Assembly: GCA_029260345.1 (NCBI GenBank)
Contig: JAJDDK010000006.1
Coordinates: forward strand, 186,001-250,000
DNA length: 64,000 nucleotides
From: Phycisphaerales bacterium
Lineage (GTDB): Bacteria > Planctomycetota > Phycisphaerae > Phycisphaerales > UBA1924
Direction: 5' to 3'
Shown: positions 10,130 to 19,440 of the stretch, in pieces
How the letters are laid out: the number at the start of each line of letters is the position of its first letter
How positions within the stretch are numbered: position 1 is the first letter of the stretch
Program-made: the position numbers and the translations under genes
The notes under the pieces: model-generated
What the model saw: only the letters and a program-made list of their open reading frames with translations
What the model was told of the DNA's origin: nothing
Databases searched by the model: none

Positions 10130-12607
10130 ATGCCTCGAACAATCGCCTCGTGCCGCCGAGCAAATGCAAGCCTGAGTCTTGCCATCGTTGCGGCGGTTGG
10201 CGCGCCGGCGCTTGGATTTGTCGAGCCGTTTGTCTTTGGCGGATTGGTCACTCCAGCGACCGATCTGCCCGAGTCCGTTTCGTCGCAGGATCTAAACGAC
10301 GATGGGCATCTCGATCTTGTGGTTGTCGGCGCAGAGGAAGTTCTCGTCTTTTTCGGCGATGGGTGCGGCGCGTTCATGGAAGCGCAGCGACTTGCCGGTG
10401 GAAATGCAGGGCTCGTCGTGGCGGATGTCACCGGTGACGGCGTCGCTGACCTTGTCGTTGGTTCCACATCGGCATGTGAAATCCTGTTGTTCGTCGGTCA
10501 AGACGGCGGGACATTTACCGAAGGGTTGGGCATTCCGACATCGTGCGGACCGGCGACCGTTGTCGTTGCGGATTTCAATAATGATGAGATCAATGACATT
10601 GCGACGGCGAACGTGCAGAGTCAAAATCTGTCGGTGTTGATTGGCTTGGGCGGCGGCGCGTTTGATACGCCGCTAACGATCGCGACGCCGGTCAGCAGCG
10701 GTGTCGGTTCGCTGGCGGCGTTTGATATTGAAAACGATGGCGATGTGGATCTCATCAGCGCCGGAAGCAACGGCGTGACGATCCACCGCAATGCGCGCGG
10801 CGCCTTTCCGACACGCACGGTACTTTCCGCGGGATTGTCGCCACGGTCCGTGCAGGTAGGCGATGTGAACAACGATGGTCGTCCCGACATCGCGGTTGCG
10901 AATTCAGCGACGAATCGTGTGTCGATCCTGCGCCAGTTTGCGCCCGGGCAGTTCTTGCCGCCGCAAACTGTTTCGGTGGGCGCCTCGCCGGAGCGGATTC
11001 TGCTTGCACATCTCGATGACGACGGATCACTGGATATGGCCGTGTCACACCCATCAACGATCATCGAGATTTCGGATCCGAATGAGGATGCGCCCGAAGG
11101 CTCTGTCGGATTGTTTGGCGGTGAGGTGCGAACCTATCGAAACAACGGCTCCGGAAGTTTTCTGGAAGCGGATCGAATTTTTGCCGGCGCCTGGCCGCGC
11201 GCTTTTGCGGCTGGCGACTTCAATTCTGATGGCCTGACGGATTTGGCGTCGGTGTCCCGCGTGCTGCCCTCAGCGACAGCGCCGTTCATCATGTCCGGAG
11301 AGGTCACCGAAGGCGCTGGAGACAACGCCGTCGGTTTGGTTTCGCTCGCGCTGGGCACGGGCGACGTGAAGTTCGCCAGTGGCAAGCGCGTGCTTTCCGC
11401 AGGCGCTTCGCAGGTCAAACTCGCAGATTTGGACAACGATGGTGATTTGGATCTTTTCGAAGGGCGAAGTTTTGGAATCCTGTTGCGCCGCAACACGGGT
11501 GATGGTTTGTTCAAGGTGCTCGTGGGCGGCGTCAACACGACCGGGCTTCCACAGATGGACCCTTCGTTTGATCTCGGCAATATCGACGACGATTCTCGTC
11601 TCGACATCGTGATCGCGACGTTTGAAGGGATCAAGACCGCGTTTGGGAATGGCTCCGGCGCGTTTTCACCGTTTGTCACAGTGGATACGGCGCCGTTTCG
11701 ATCCATCGCGCTCGCGGACATCAACGGCGACCACGTGCTTGACATCATCGGCGGCGCCGTTCGGGAACAAACCACGGATCGCGCGGTTGTGCTGATCGGC
11801 AATGGGTTCGGTGGTTTTGATCGTGTCGCCGAAGCGATGATTCCGTCGGACCCGTTCATGGTCATCGCCGAAGATTTCAATGGCGACTCGATTCCGGATG
11901 CGGCGTTTGCGTGCCGCGATTCGATGCAGGTCGCCGTGGTGATTCTGGCGGCGGATGGCGGCGTGACGTCGGTGCAGCCGGTCAACGTGTTTGGGACTGC
12001 ACGTGGCCTGCGCGCCGTGGATTTTGATCGTGATGGCGATCAGGATCTCGTCGCGGCGTCGTTCAGCCTCAATGGTGGCGCCGCGATTTTGATCAACGAC
12101 GGGAATGGTCACTTCACCTATCAACAACAGGTCGGGTCATTCACTGATGTGCCCGATGTGGACGAGTACGACTTTGACTTCGACGGCTGGCCGGATGTCT
12201 TGATCCCCGATGCGGAACGCGATGTTGTGCAACTGTTCCGTAACGATCAGCTTGGGGGTTTTGTGCACATCGGCGCGATGGCCACCGGTGACTATCCACG
12301 CTCCATCGCCGTCGGTGATGTCAATGGCGATGACCGGCCGGATGTCGTCGTCGCGGCTCAGCAAACAGAGACCAGCACGCCCGGCCTGCTGACCTTCAGC
12401 GCCGTGATGTCCCATTTCAACGAACGAATCGGCCCTTCAATCATCGGCGACATCACCGGTGAGGGTGTCGTGGGCGCTGCAGACCTCGCGGCCTTGCTCG
12501 CTCAGTGGGGACCGTGCCCAGGAGGTGGGGCATGTTCGGCGGATCTGAACCAAGACGGGGTCGTCAATGGAGATGATCTGGCGACGGTGCTGGCGAACTG
12601 GAGCTAA
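10130..12607 (+). CDS. Secreted FG-GAP/VCBS repeat protein with C-terminal dockerin-like domain (copy 1)
   Basis: An 825-residue secreted protein. The signal peptide (PRTIASCRRANASLSLAIVAAVGAPALGF) follows an ATG at 10130 with GGAGAG 5 bases upstream. The mature part is made of repeated FG-GAP/VCBS units, each with an aspartate calcium loop such as DLNDDGHLDLVV, DVNNDGRPDIAV, DFNSDGLTDLAS and DINGDHVLDIIG, expected to fold into one or more seven-blade propellers. The last 60 residues are a dockerin-like pair (GDITGEGVVGAADLAALL..WG and ADLNQDGVVNGDDLATVL) ending in Trp-Ser. Function is unknown; binding to surface polymers or other proteins is possible. Paralogue of the next gene. Confidence 0.87.
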   Translation: MPRTIASCRRANASLSLAIVAAVGAPALGFVEPFVFGGLVTPATDLPESVSSQDLNDDGHLDLVVVGAEEVLVFFGDGCGAFMEAQRLAGGNAGLVVADVTGDGVADLVVGSTSACEILLFVGQDGGTFTEGLGIPTSCGPATVVVADFNNDEINDIATANVQSQNLSVLIGLGGGAFDTPLTIATPVSSGVGSLAAFDIENDGDVDLISAGSNGVTIHRNARGAFPTRTVLSAGLSPRSVQVGDVNNDGRPDIAVANSATNRVSILRQFAPGQFLPPQTVSVGASPERILLAHLDDDGSLDMAVSHPSTIIEISDPNEDAPEGSVGLFGGEVRTYRNNGSGSFLEADRIFAGAWPRAFAAGDFNSDGLTDLASVSRVLPSATAPFIMSGEVTEGAGDNAVGLVSLALGTGDVKFASGKRVLSAGASQVKLADLDNDGDLDLFEGRSFGILLRRNTGDGLFKVLVGGVNTTGLPQMDPSFDLGNIDDDSRLDIVIATFEGIKTAFGNGSGAFSPFVTVDTAPFRSIALADINGDHVLDIIGGAVREQTTDRAVVLIGNGFGGFDRVAEAMIPSDPFMVIAEDFNGDSIPDAAFACRDSMQVAVVILAADGGVTSVQPVNVFGTARGLRAVDFDRDGDQDLVAASFSLNGGAAILINDGNGHFTYQQQVGSFTDVPDVDEYDFDFDGWPDVLIPDAERDVVQLFRNDQLGGFVHIGAMATGDYPRSIAVGDVNGDDRPDVVVAAQQTETSTPGLLTFSAVMSHFNERIGPSIIGDITGEGVVGAADLAALLAQWGPCPGGGACSADLNQDGVVNGDDLATVLANWS

Positions 12608-12696
12608 TCGCCCGTATGCCCGGAACCCACGGGGCGATCCGGGCGAACTCCATGATGGAATCATTCATTCCATCATTCAGCGGGAAAGGGAACATC

Positions 12697-15225
12697 ATGG
12701 GTACGACGAACTGCGCGAACGCGCGAGGGGTCTTGCTGGCTTGCGCCGGCTTGGCGACGGCGGGGCTTTGGGGCGCCGCGGCTGAGGGTGAACCACTTTT
12801 TGGGATGAGCAGCCGGCATCTGGACGGCAGGCCGCAGATGGTCGCGGCGGGCGATTTCAATGGGGATGGGCATCAGGATGTCGTTGTTGTTGGAATTGCA
12901 GAGGCGAGCAAGGTCTACTTGGGTGACGGGACCGGTGAACTGACGGAGTCCGCATCGCTTGGGACGGGGCTCGGAAGCGTCGTCGTGACGGATATCTCCG
13001 GCGACGGGATTCTTGATCTCGTTGGAAACCTGACGGGCGGAATTGTCATTCTGGTCGGCGTCGGTGACGGCTCATTTGAAGCGCCGCAGGTGATCTATAC
13101 GGCGCCCAGCGTCACCGCGCCCACCGTTGTCGATTTGAATAACGATGGCGCCTCTGAGTTGGTGTTTGGTGTGGACGTCCTCAATGTGACACTGGATGAC
13201 CTGGTCGTGTTGACGCGCGATGACGGCGGCGCCTGGGTGACTTTGCAGACGTTTGTCGGTGCGAACGCTCATGCAGGAATCTCTGGCGATTTCAACGAAG
13301 ATGGATTTCAGGATGTCGTTGTTCTTGCTTCTGTGAATCGGGTGGATGTGCATCTGAATGATGGGAACGGGTTGTTGGGCGCCGCAACATCACTCACGTT
13401 TAACAATGGGAGAGGCATTGAATCCGGGGATGTCGACGGCGATGGCCATCTTGATGTTGTCATTGGAACGACGAATGGCATTTACGTCGGTGTTCTCTTT
13501 GGCGATGGCGCTGGAGGGTTTCCGACCCAGACCGTTAAACAGGTCGGCGCTGATAACATAATTGTCTCGGCTCCAACGACTCCGCCGTCCCCGTCGGACA
13601 CAGTCACACAGACCAACGGGCCCGACATTGCATTTGGAACGCTCGGCGGACATCCGCCTGCCATCAATCTCCTGGACAGGACAGGAAACGGTGTGGCAGA
13701 AATCTATTTGCTCACGGGGCCGCCTATTGATAATCCCAACGCGCTCGGCTCAAGTCTCTTGGGAATGACGGTCAACACCGAACGAGAATTGATTGAACAG
13801 GAAAGCGCGTACGTCGGAATAGACGCGAATAGTGCTGCGCTCGTGGATCTGAATAAAGATCAGCGCGTGGACGCGGTGGTGACGACCGTGTTCGTTTCAA
13901 ATCCTTTTGGCGCTCCCTCCGGCCCGCACGCGCTTTCGATTTATTTGCGCAGCGAGAAGGGATTGCAGACACCGCGCCGGCTCACACCGAAATCGAGGAT
14001 TCGCGCACTCGGTGTGGCGGACACGGATTCCGACGGCGATCTGGACATTCAATTTCTCTTGGGCGGCAGCGACGTTTTGCAAATTGAAAATCAGGACGAG
14101 GACTTTGGACCGACAAATCCATTCGACAATCCTGAGTCATTTCTCTTTGAGATCCCCAATACATTTTCACCATCCTCCGCGAACAACAGCCGCATTTACT
14201 TCCTCGACCGCACCGGCGATGGTGTAAAAGATCTTGTCGTGGGAGGCGACAGTATCTTCACGACTGATCGGGTGTATCTCGGTGAGGGCGATGGTGGAGG
14301 CGACTTTGCTTCGCCCGATTCACCGTTTGCCGGTGGTTGGTTCCAATTCGCGTTTGCCGATATGAATGGCGATGGGTCACTTGAGAATATCTTTGTGACG
14401 CTGTCGCCTGGGTTCCTGTTCGTCAGAACAACGGATTCTGAGACACTTGAATCTGTTGAATTGGCGCCTTCATCAATCACAAGAAGAGCGATCGACATCG
14501 GGGACTTGAATAGCGATGACATCCCGGATGTCGTGATCGTCGGCACGAGCACAGTGCAGGTTTACTTTGGTGTAGGGGACGGGACGCTGAGCGAGTCGCT
14601 CAACCTCGAGTTGTTCGCAGCAAATGAAGCAGTTGCCCTTGGTGACGTGACGCAGGACGGATTGCCGGACATCGTCGTCGGCCAGTTCAATGAGAACAGC
14701 TCAGGCGTGTGGGTGTTCGAGAATCTCGGAAACGGCGCCTTCGCGGCGGCGGTCGAGCTCGACGCCGAGAGCGAAACCGTGGCGGTTCGCATTGCCGATC
14801 TCAATGGTGACCTGATCAATGACATTGCCGCAATCAGTTTTCGCGGCATGGTCAGTTTGCTCCTTGCCGAGAGCGGCGGCGGATTTGCGCCCACTCAACG
14901 TCTCAAGGTAGGCGCCGGCGCCTACGGGCTTGAAGTGGCTGACGTCACCGGCGACGGATTGTCGGATCTCGTCACGATTGGAGGACGGCAACACCAGATC
15001 GGATTGGGGTCCACATTCGAATCAGTGGTTCTGATTGAGTCAACCGCTCAAACCTCCATTGTCGGCGACATCGACGGCGACGGCTTTGTGAATGGAGCGG
15101 ACCTTGCCGCACTGTTGATGGCGTGGGGGGCGTGCGGCGAGGGCGCTTCCTGCGCCGCAGATGTCAGTGGCGATGGCGTTGTCAATGGTGAGGACTTGGC
15201 GCAGTTGCTGGCGAACTGGAGTTGA
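12697..15225 (+). CDS. Secreted FG-GAP/VCBS repeat protein with C-terminal dockerin-like domain (copy 2)
   Basis: An 842-residue paralogue of the gene at 10130, same layout. The ATG at 12697 follows GGGAAAGGG and begins a signal peptide (ANARGVLLACAGLATAGLWGAAA). FG-GAP calcium loops recur through the protein (DFNGDGHQDVVV, DFNEDGFQDVVV, DVDGDGHLDVVI, DLNSDDIPDVVI). The C-terminus repeats the dockerin-like pair (GDIDGDGFVNGADLAALLMAWG, separated by CGEGASCAADVSGDG) and ends LLANWS, like copy 1 (VLANWS). The middle third is more diverged and contains Ser/Pro linkers. A terminator follows, so the pair ends a transcription unit. Confidence 0.87.
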   Translation: MGTTNCANARGVLLACAGLATAGLWGAAAEGEPLFGMSSRHLDGRPQMVAAGDFNGDGHQDVVVVGIAEASKVYLGDGTGELTESASLGTGLGSVVVTDISGDGILDLVGNLTGGIVILVGVGDGSFEAPQVIYTAPSVTAPTVVDLNNDGASELVFGVDVLNVTLDDLVVLTRDDGGAWVTLQTFVGANAHAGISGDFNEDGFQDVVVLASVNRVDVHLNDGNGLLGAATSLTFNNGRGIESGDVDGDGHLDVVIGTTNGIYVGVLFGDGAGGFPTQTVKQVGADNIIVSAPTTPPSPSDTVTQTNGPDIAFGTLGGHPPAINLLDRTGNGVAEIYLLTGPPIDNPNALGSSLLGMTVNTERELIEQESAYVGIDANSAALVDLNKDQRVDAVVTTVFVSNPFGAPSGPHALSIYLRSEKGLQTPRRLTPKSRIRALGVADTDSDGDLDIQFLLGGSDVLQIENQDEDFGPTNPFDNPESFLFEIPNTFSPSSANNSRIYFLDRTGDGVKDLVVGGDSIFTTDRVYLGEGDGGGDFASPDSPFAGGWFQFAFADMNGDGSLENIFVTLSPGFLFVRTTDSETLESVELAPSSITRRAIDIGDLNSDDIPDVVIVGTSTVQVYFGVGDGTLSESLNLELFAANEAVALGDVTQDGLPDIVVGQFNENSSGVWVFENLGNGAFAAAVELDAESETVAVRIADLNGDLINDIAAISFRGMVSLLLAESGGGFAPTQRLKVGAGAYGLEVADVTGDGLSDLVTIGGRQHQIGLGSTFESVVLIESTAQTSIVGDIDGDGFVNGADLAALLMAWGACGEGASCAADVSGDGVVNGEDLAQLLANWS

Positions 15226-15260
15226 TGGGCGCTAAGTGAATTGTGAAATGCAAGCGATTA

Positions 15261-15296
15261 GCGCCGGGCGAGGGTTCGTCCGGTGCTCTTCTTTTT
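15261..15296 (+). terminator. Rho-independent terminator after the FG-GAP pair
   Basis: The arms GCGCCGG (15261-15267) and CCGGTGC (15280-15286) form a stem with one wobble, followed by TCTTCTTTTT. It sits 36 bases after the second FG-GAP stop on the plus strand. Confidence 0.7.
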
Positions 15297-15310
15297 GCGA
15301 TTGAAATTGG

Positions 15311-15374
15311 AAACCGCTTCTTTACAGGCGCGGTTCGGAGTGGGGAAACCGCTTCCTGATGGGCGCGGTTCGGA
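15311..15374. repeat. Two adjacent copies of an AAACCGCTTCCT-GGGCGCGGTT repeat
   Basis: Copy 1 at 15311-15337 and copy 2 at 15346-15374 share the pattern AAACCGCTTCyTnAyrGGCGCGGTTCGG; AACCGC pairs with GCGGTT to give a hairpin. Further copies lie at 43037-43064 (inside the ThiF gene) and 45681-45708. The two copies lie between the terminator and the end of glyA. This is a repeat family distinct from the CCCTCTCCC module. Confidence 0.8.
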
Positions 15375-15388
15375 TTCGTGTACTTCGC

Positions 15389-16705
15389 CTAGCGCACGGC
15401 TTTGAGTGCAGCGGCGCCGGGGAGGGGGAGCGCTTCGCAGAGGTCGCTGACTTCTGCGCGCACGGTGCGCGTGGTGGATTCATCGCCGCTGCTGGAGAGG
15501 ACGCGGTCGATCATGTCGGCGATGCGGCTCATTTCGGCGGGGCCGAAGCCGCGCGTGGTGGTCGCGGGCGTGCCGAGGCGCAGCCCGCTGGTCACGCGCG
15601 GCGAGCGCGGGTCATTCGGGATGCCGTTCTTGTTCGTGATCAGGCCCGCCGCTTCGAGCCACTTCTCCGCGTCGGCGCCGGTGAGGTTGGCGTCCTTGGG
15701 TTGAAGATCGACGAGCATCAGATGGTTGTCCGTGCCGCCGCTGGTGATGCGGTAGCCGCGTTCGGTGAGGGCGCCGGCGAGGGCCTGTGCGTTCTTGACG
15801 ACGCGCTTGGCGTAATCGGTGAAGTCCGGCTTCAGCGCTTCGCCAAACGCGATGGCTTTGGCGCCGATGACATGCATGAGCGGCCCGCCCTGAATGCCGG
15901 GGAAGAGCGACTTGTCGATCTTCTTCGCGAGGTCCTCGTCGTTGGTCATGATGAGACCGCCGCGGGGTCCGCGGAGTGTTTTGTGCGTGGTGGTCGTGAC
16001 GACGTGCGCGTGCGGGAACGGGTTCGGGTGGACGTCGGTGGCGCACAAACCGGCGATGTGCGCGATGTCGGCCATCAGCAGGGCGCCGCACTCGTCGGCG
16101 ATTTCGCGGAAGCGGGCGAAGTCGATGATGCGCGGGTAGGCGGAGTAGCCGCAGAGTATGAGTTTGGGTTTGTGCTCGAGGCAGACATCACGGACGGCGT
16201 CGTAGTCGATGCGCTCGAAATCCGGGTGCTTGGCGTCGTAGTGGAGCGGGTAAAAGACTGGGTTGTAGAAGACACCTGAGAAGTTGATCTTCATCCCGTG
16301 CGAGAGATGGCCGCCGTCCTTGAGCAGGAGCGCGGCGAACGTGTCGCCGGGCTGAAGCAGCGCCATCATCGCGGCGGCGTTCGCCTGCGCGCCGGAGTGC
16401 GGCTGCACATTCGCGAACTTGCAGCCGAAGAGTTGCTTGGCGCGATCGCGCGCGAGGTCTTCAATCTGATCGTGAAACTCGCAGCCGCCGTAATAGCGGG
16501 CGCCGGGATAGCCCTCGGCGTATTTGTTCGTGAGGCACGAGCCCATCGCGTGCATAACGGCGGGGCTGACGTGGTTCTCACTGGCGATGAGCTCAATCGT
16601 AGAGGCTTGGCGCGTCTGCTCGCGGGCGATGATGTCCGCGGCGGCGGAGTCCTGCTGGCGAATGAGATCGAGGACGGATTCGGCGATGTGGTCGTCGTGA
16701 TGCAT
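15389..16705 (-). CDS. glyA: Serine hydroxymethyltransferase
   Basis: A 438-residue PLP enzyme that interconverts serine and glycine while passing a one-carbon unit to tetrahydrofolate, the main source of 5,10-methylene-THF. Diagnostic blocks: [34 protein letters not shown], the PLP-lysine segment [15 protein letters not shown] (Lys 242) and [15 protein letters not shown]. The start ATG at 16705 begins [18 protein letters not shown], as expected for the family; the open frame continues upstream to 17176 across the neighbouring gene, which is spurious. Both this gene and the formyl-THF ligase at 7992 serve folate one-carbon flow. Confidence 0.97.
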   Translation of the reverse strand: MHHDDHIAESVLDLIRQQDSAAADIIAREQTRQASTIELIASENHVSPAVMHAMGSCLTNKYAEGYPGARYYGGCEFHDQIEDLARDRAKQLFGCKFANVQPHSGAQANAAAMMALLQPGDTFAALLLKDGGHLSHGMKINFSGVFYNPVFYPLHYDAKHPDFERIDYDAVRDVCLEHKPKLILCGYSAYPRIIDFARFREIADECGALLMADIAHIAGLCATDVHPNPFPHAHVVTTTTHKTLRGPRGGLIMTNDEDLAKKIDKSLFPGIQGGPLMHVIGAKAIAFGEALKPDFTDYAKRVVKNAQALAGALTERGYRITSGGTDNHLMLVDLQPKDANLTGADAEKWLEAAGLITNKNGIPNDPRSPRVTSGLRLGTPATTTRGFGPAEMSRIADMIDRVLSSSGDESTTRTVRAEVSDLCEALPLPGAAALKAVR

Positions 16706-16758
16706 ATGGGGGATTGTAGGGGAGGGGGCCTGAGTCGTCAGGCGCGGCGGCGCGTGCT

Positions 16759-18066
16759 TCAGATGAAGAGATGAGTGAAATACGTGTCCATCGCATTCAG
16801 CACGATGACGTATCCGAGCAGGCCGCCGATGGTGACAAAAAGCCAGAGCATGAACGGGCGTTTGAGCTTCATGCCTCGTTTGAACGCGAACCACCAGAAT
16901 ATTGGTAGCCACGCCGCGAGAGTGACGGCGAGCAATGGGTGAGTTCGGGTTGTTGGGATTTGTGCGAGTGCGAGCGGCGGCACGAGCCAATTCGTGGGGC
17001 CTTGTGGAACCAAGGCTCCAAACGGAATTGGAAAAGTTTGACAATTCCAAATCACAGTTCCAATTTCCGCCCACGCCCATGTAGCCAGCTGAATCCCAAA
17101 CAGTATGAGCAAAGGCGATGTGCTTAGGCAGATGATGCGCAGCAGGTGCGCATTTCGAACGTGCGCTCGTTTCCATTCACTCGGCGCCGCGAGGACGACG
17201 CATGCCGCAAGAAAGATAAATGCAACAGAGGCATACCACGCGGGATTCAAAGAGATCATGGCCCGGTTTGTGTTTCTGAGAGCACTCATGCCAAGTCCCC
17301 ACGAGGCGGGACCGCTCAATAGCGCGGCTTTCCACACTGCCGGGAGTCGATCTGTCAAGGGCGACGACCACGGCAAATAGGGACGGCGCACGACAAGAAT
17401 ATACGATGGGAAATGGATACTCGGTTCATTCGACGAGGTCGTTCTTGCCAATCGGACGCCTTCAGTGTCGTCCACAGCGACATATACTCTTCCAAGTTCC
17501 GTTAAGTGAACTTCAGGCAGAAAGTAGGCGTGCGTCGGCAGTGGGATTGTAACTCGTTGATCTTGCAACTCAAAAATGGCTGTCTTCTTGTCCGAGCCGA
17601 CTGCAACGGTTGGAACGGGTGATCCGATGTCTGTGCTCGTCAGAGTGAGCATGGGCGCCGGGAGTTTCAGAATCTGTGACTCAGCGATGTAAGCAATGGC
17701 GACGGCCAAGGTGAGCACGAAATATGAGCAAAGCGCCAGGCCAATTACCCATATCAAGAGACGCGACGGCACAACTCGGTGATGCAGCTCGATTCGCCGC
17801 CAAAGTGACCATGGAAACAACGCTCGAAACGCCGTGTTTGTCGCTTTGCGGAAGTTCGACCAGTGGCTGGCGTGTTCGTACAGCCATGGCAAGTCGCGCT
17901 TATTCGGATTCAGCAGGTTTGCCCAACGGAGTGTGAGGCCGCATTCGCTGCATTGGCCGTGGAGTGGACATGTGTCATTCCATGCGGCGACGTGGCCGGA
18001 TAGGTCGTAGCCGCAACGCGGGCAATGTGCGGATGGCTCGAGATTGGAATTGGTGTGCTTGCTCAC
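16759..18066 (-). CDS. Zinc-ribbon multi-pass membrane protein, tandem copy 3
   Basis: About 435 residues. An N-terminal [11 protein letters not shown]...[12 protein letters not shown] segment gives a Cys-rich ribbon (CxxC...CxxxxxCxxC), followed by WLYEHA and a conserved [15 protein letters not shown] block, then a membrane segment, a beta-rich extracytoplasmic region, and further hydrophobic segments around [16 protein letters not shown]-type repeats and [19 protein letters not shown]. The start is uncertain: GTG at 18066 lies 16 bases after the stop of copy 2 and leads straight into the ribbon, whereas the longer TTG start would overlap copy 2. The most diverged of the three tandem paralogues. 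Function unknown; I do not recognise a named family. Confidence 0.75.
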   Translation of the reverse strand: MSKHTNSNLEPSAHCPRCGYDLSGHVAAWNDTCPLHGQCSECGLTLRWANLLNPNKRDLPWLYEHASHWSNFRKATNTAFRALFPWSLWRRIELHHRVVPSRLLIWVIGLALCSYFVLTLAVAIAYIAESQILKLPAPMLTLTSTDIGSPVPTVAVGSDKKTAIFELQDQRVTIPLPTHAYFLPEVHLTELGRVYVAVDDTEGVRLARTTSSNEPSIHFPSYILVVRRPYLPWSSPLTDRLPAVWKAALLSGPASWGLGMSALRNTNRAMISLNPAWYASVAFIFLAACVVLAAPSEWKRAHVRNAHLLRIICLSTSPLLILFGIQLATWAWAEIGTVIWNCQTFPIPFGALVPQGPTNWLVPPLALAQIPTTRTHPLLAVTLAAWLPIFWWFAFKRGMKLKRPFMLWLFVTIGGLLGYVIVLNAMDTYFTHLFI

Positions 18067-18082
18067 TTCCTTCAACTCAAAG

Positions 18083-19414
18083 CTATCGCCAGTAGTAGTA
18101 CGGCGAAACGAGCAGAGCCAGCAGCGCTGCGCCTCCAAGGAGGCCGCCGAGCGTCACAAAGAACCACAATGCGATGGGGCGATTCAGTTGCATACCGCGC
18201 GTGAATGCGAACCACCAGTAGAGCGGCGTCCAGATGACAATGATCGCGATGAACCACAAGCTTGGGCGATCCGTCGCGAATGAAGCGAGCCAGCGTGGTG
18301 GCGTGTACCAGCCGAGGGGGACGGACCATGCGCTGAGGCCGGACGTCTGACCCGGGAGTTGTGAGAGCGCGGTTCCAATGTATGCCCATGCATGCGCAAA
18401 AAGTATCAAGGCGAAGACGGCGAACAATGGAGTAAGGCTATACACAGAAACACGAAGGAGATGAGCATGGCGTATGCGCGCGTGTCGCCATTCCGATGGC
18501 GCAGCGAGAATGATGGCGACCGCGACGATCATGAATCCGAAAATGAGGATCAGGGCCGGATTCACGGCCGGGTAGTCGTACAACGTGTTCATCAGCGCGC
18601 CGGAAGACTGTTGCGATCGTGCGCCGATCGGATCGAGTAGCACTGCTGTCAGCAGATCTTGTAAGGAGTCTGGAGTGCGGCTTCGATCGCGATAGATATA
18701 GGTTGCGATTAGAGCTTGCGGTTGAATGTCGCCATCCGGAGAAACCCACCGCCTCTGAGGCATGAATGAATCAGGATCGATCAATGGAATCTTCGGAATT
18801 TCAAATGAATCGATGCTCCATCCACCCATATTCGTCTCGTTGATAACAAGAACAGGTCCAAGCTTCGTTTCATGCAGGACTGGATCTGACAAGGGGGAGT
18901 GGGCATTTGGAATCGATACGGTCACTCCATCACGTGCGATGGAGACGGTTGAGCCTTGCAGTGTGGTCACCGTATTCGCGCGGTAATCAGTTGATGAAAA
19001 CGCGTAGATCAATGGCGCCGCAGTGGCGTTCGGAATCCAAACGAGCGCCATTGACACTGCGCCAAGGAGCACCGAAGCGGCGTACGTCAGCAGCAGCGGC
19101 AGGATCAGGTACAGCAATAGACGGCGCGGACGAATTCGGTGATGAAGTTTGACGTCGGCCCAGAACCGCCACGGAAAAAGAGCGCGCAGGGCTGTTCCTG
19201 CGAGTCGCCGCACGTTCGTGAAGTGAGGCGCGTGCTCATAGAGCCATGGGAGATCCTGAAGCTTTTGATTCAGCAAATTTGCCCAATTGAATGAAAGGCC
19301 GCACTCGCTGCACTGGCCATGCAAAGGGCAGGTGTCATTCCATGCGGCGACGTGGCCGGAGAGGTCGTAACCGCAGCGAGGACATGAACACGAGTTTGCC
19401 GCACTGTTGCGCAC
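18083..19414 (-). CDS. Zinc-ribbon multi-pass membrane protein, tandem copy 2
   Basis: About 443 residues, closely similar to the copies on either side: the ribbon [20 protein letters not shown]...CSECGLSFNWANLLN, WLYEHAPHF, an ALFPWRFW...LHHRIRPRRL block, a membrane helix, then a periplasmic domain with HETKLGPVLVINE, and C-terminal helices with APSEWRHARIRHAHLLR and PLYWWFAFTRGMQLNRP. The GTG at 19414 has TGGAGA 5 bases upstream and is preferred to the longer GTG starts inside copy 1. Sequence identity to copy 1 is high in the central region, so this looks like a recent duplication. Role unknown. Confidence 0.78.
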   Translation of the reverse strand: MRNSAANSCSCPRCGYDLSGHVAAWNDTCPLHGQCSECGLSFNWANLLNQKLQDLPWLYEHAPHFTNVRRLAGTALRALFPWRFWADVKLHHRIRPRRLLLYLILPLLLTYAASVLLGAVSMALVWIPNATAAPLIYAFSSTDYRANTVTTLQGSTVSIARDGVTVSIPNAHSPLSDPVLHETKLGPVLVINETNMGGWSIDSFEIPKIPLIDPDSFMPQRRWVSPDGDIQPQALIATYIYRDRSRTPDSLQDLLTAVLLDPIGARSQQSSGALMNTLYDYPAVNPALILIFGFMIVAVAIILAAPSEWRHARIRHAHLLRVSVYSLTPLFAVFALILFAHAWAYIGTALSQLPGQTSGLSAWSVPLGWYTPPRWLASFATDRPSLWFIAIIVIWTPLYWWFAFTRGMQLNRPIALWFFVTLGGLLGGAALLALLVSPYYYWR

Positions 19415-19440
19415 TGATTCTCCACAATCGACCACGATGT

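Noticed and set aside
16706-17176. Upstream extension of glyA by 157 codons
   Set aside because: Overlaps the membrane protein gene on the same strand in another frame and lacks family similarity; the start at 16705 fits.
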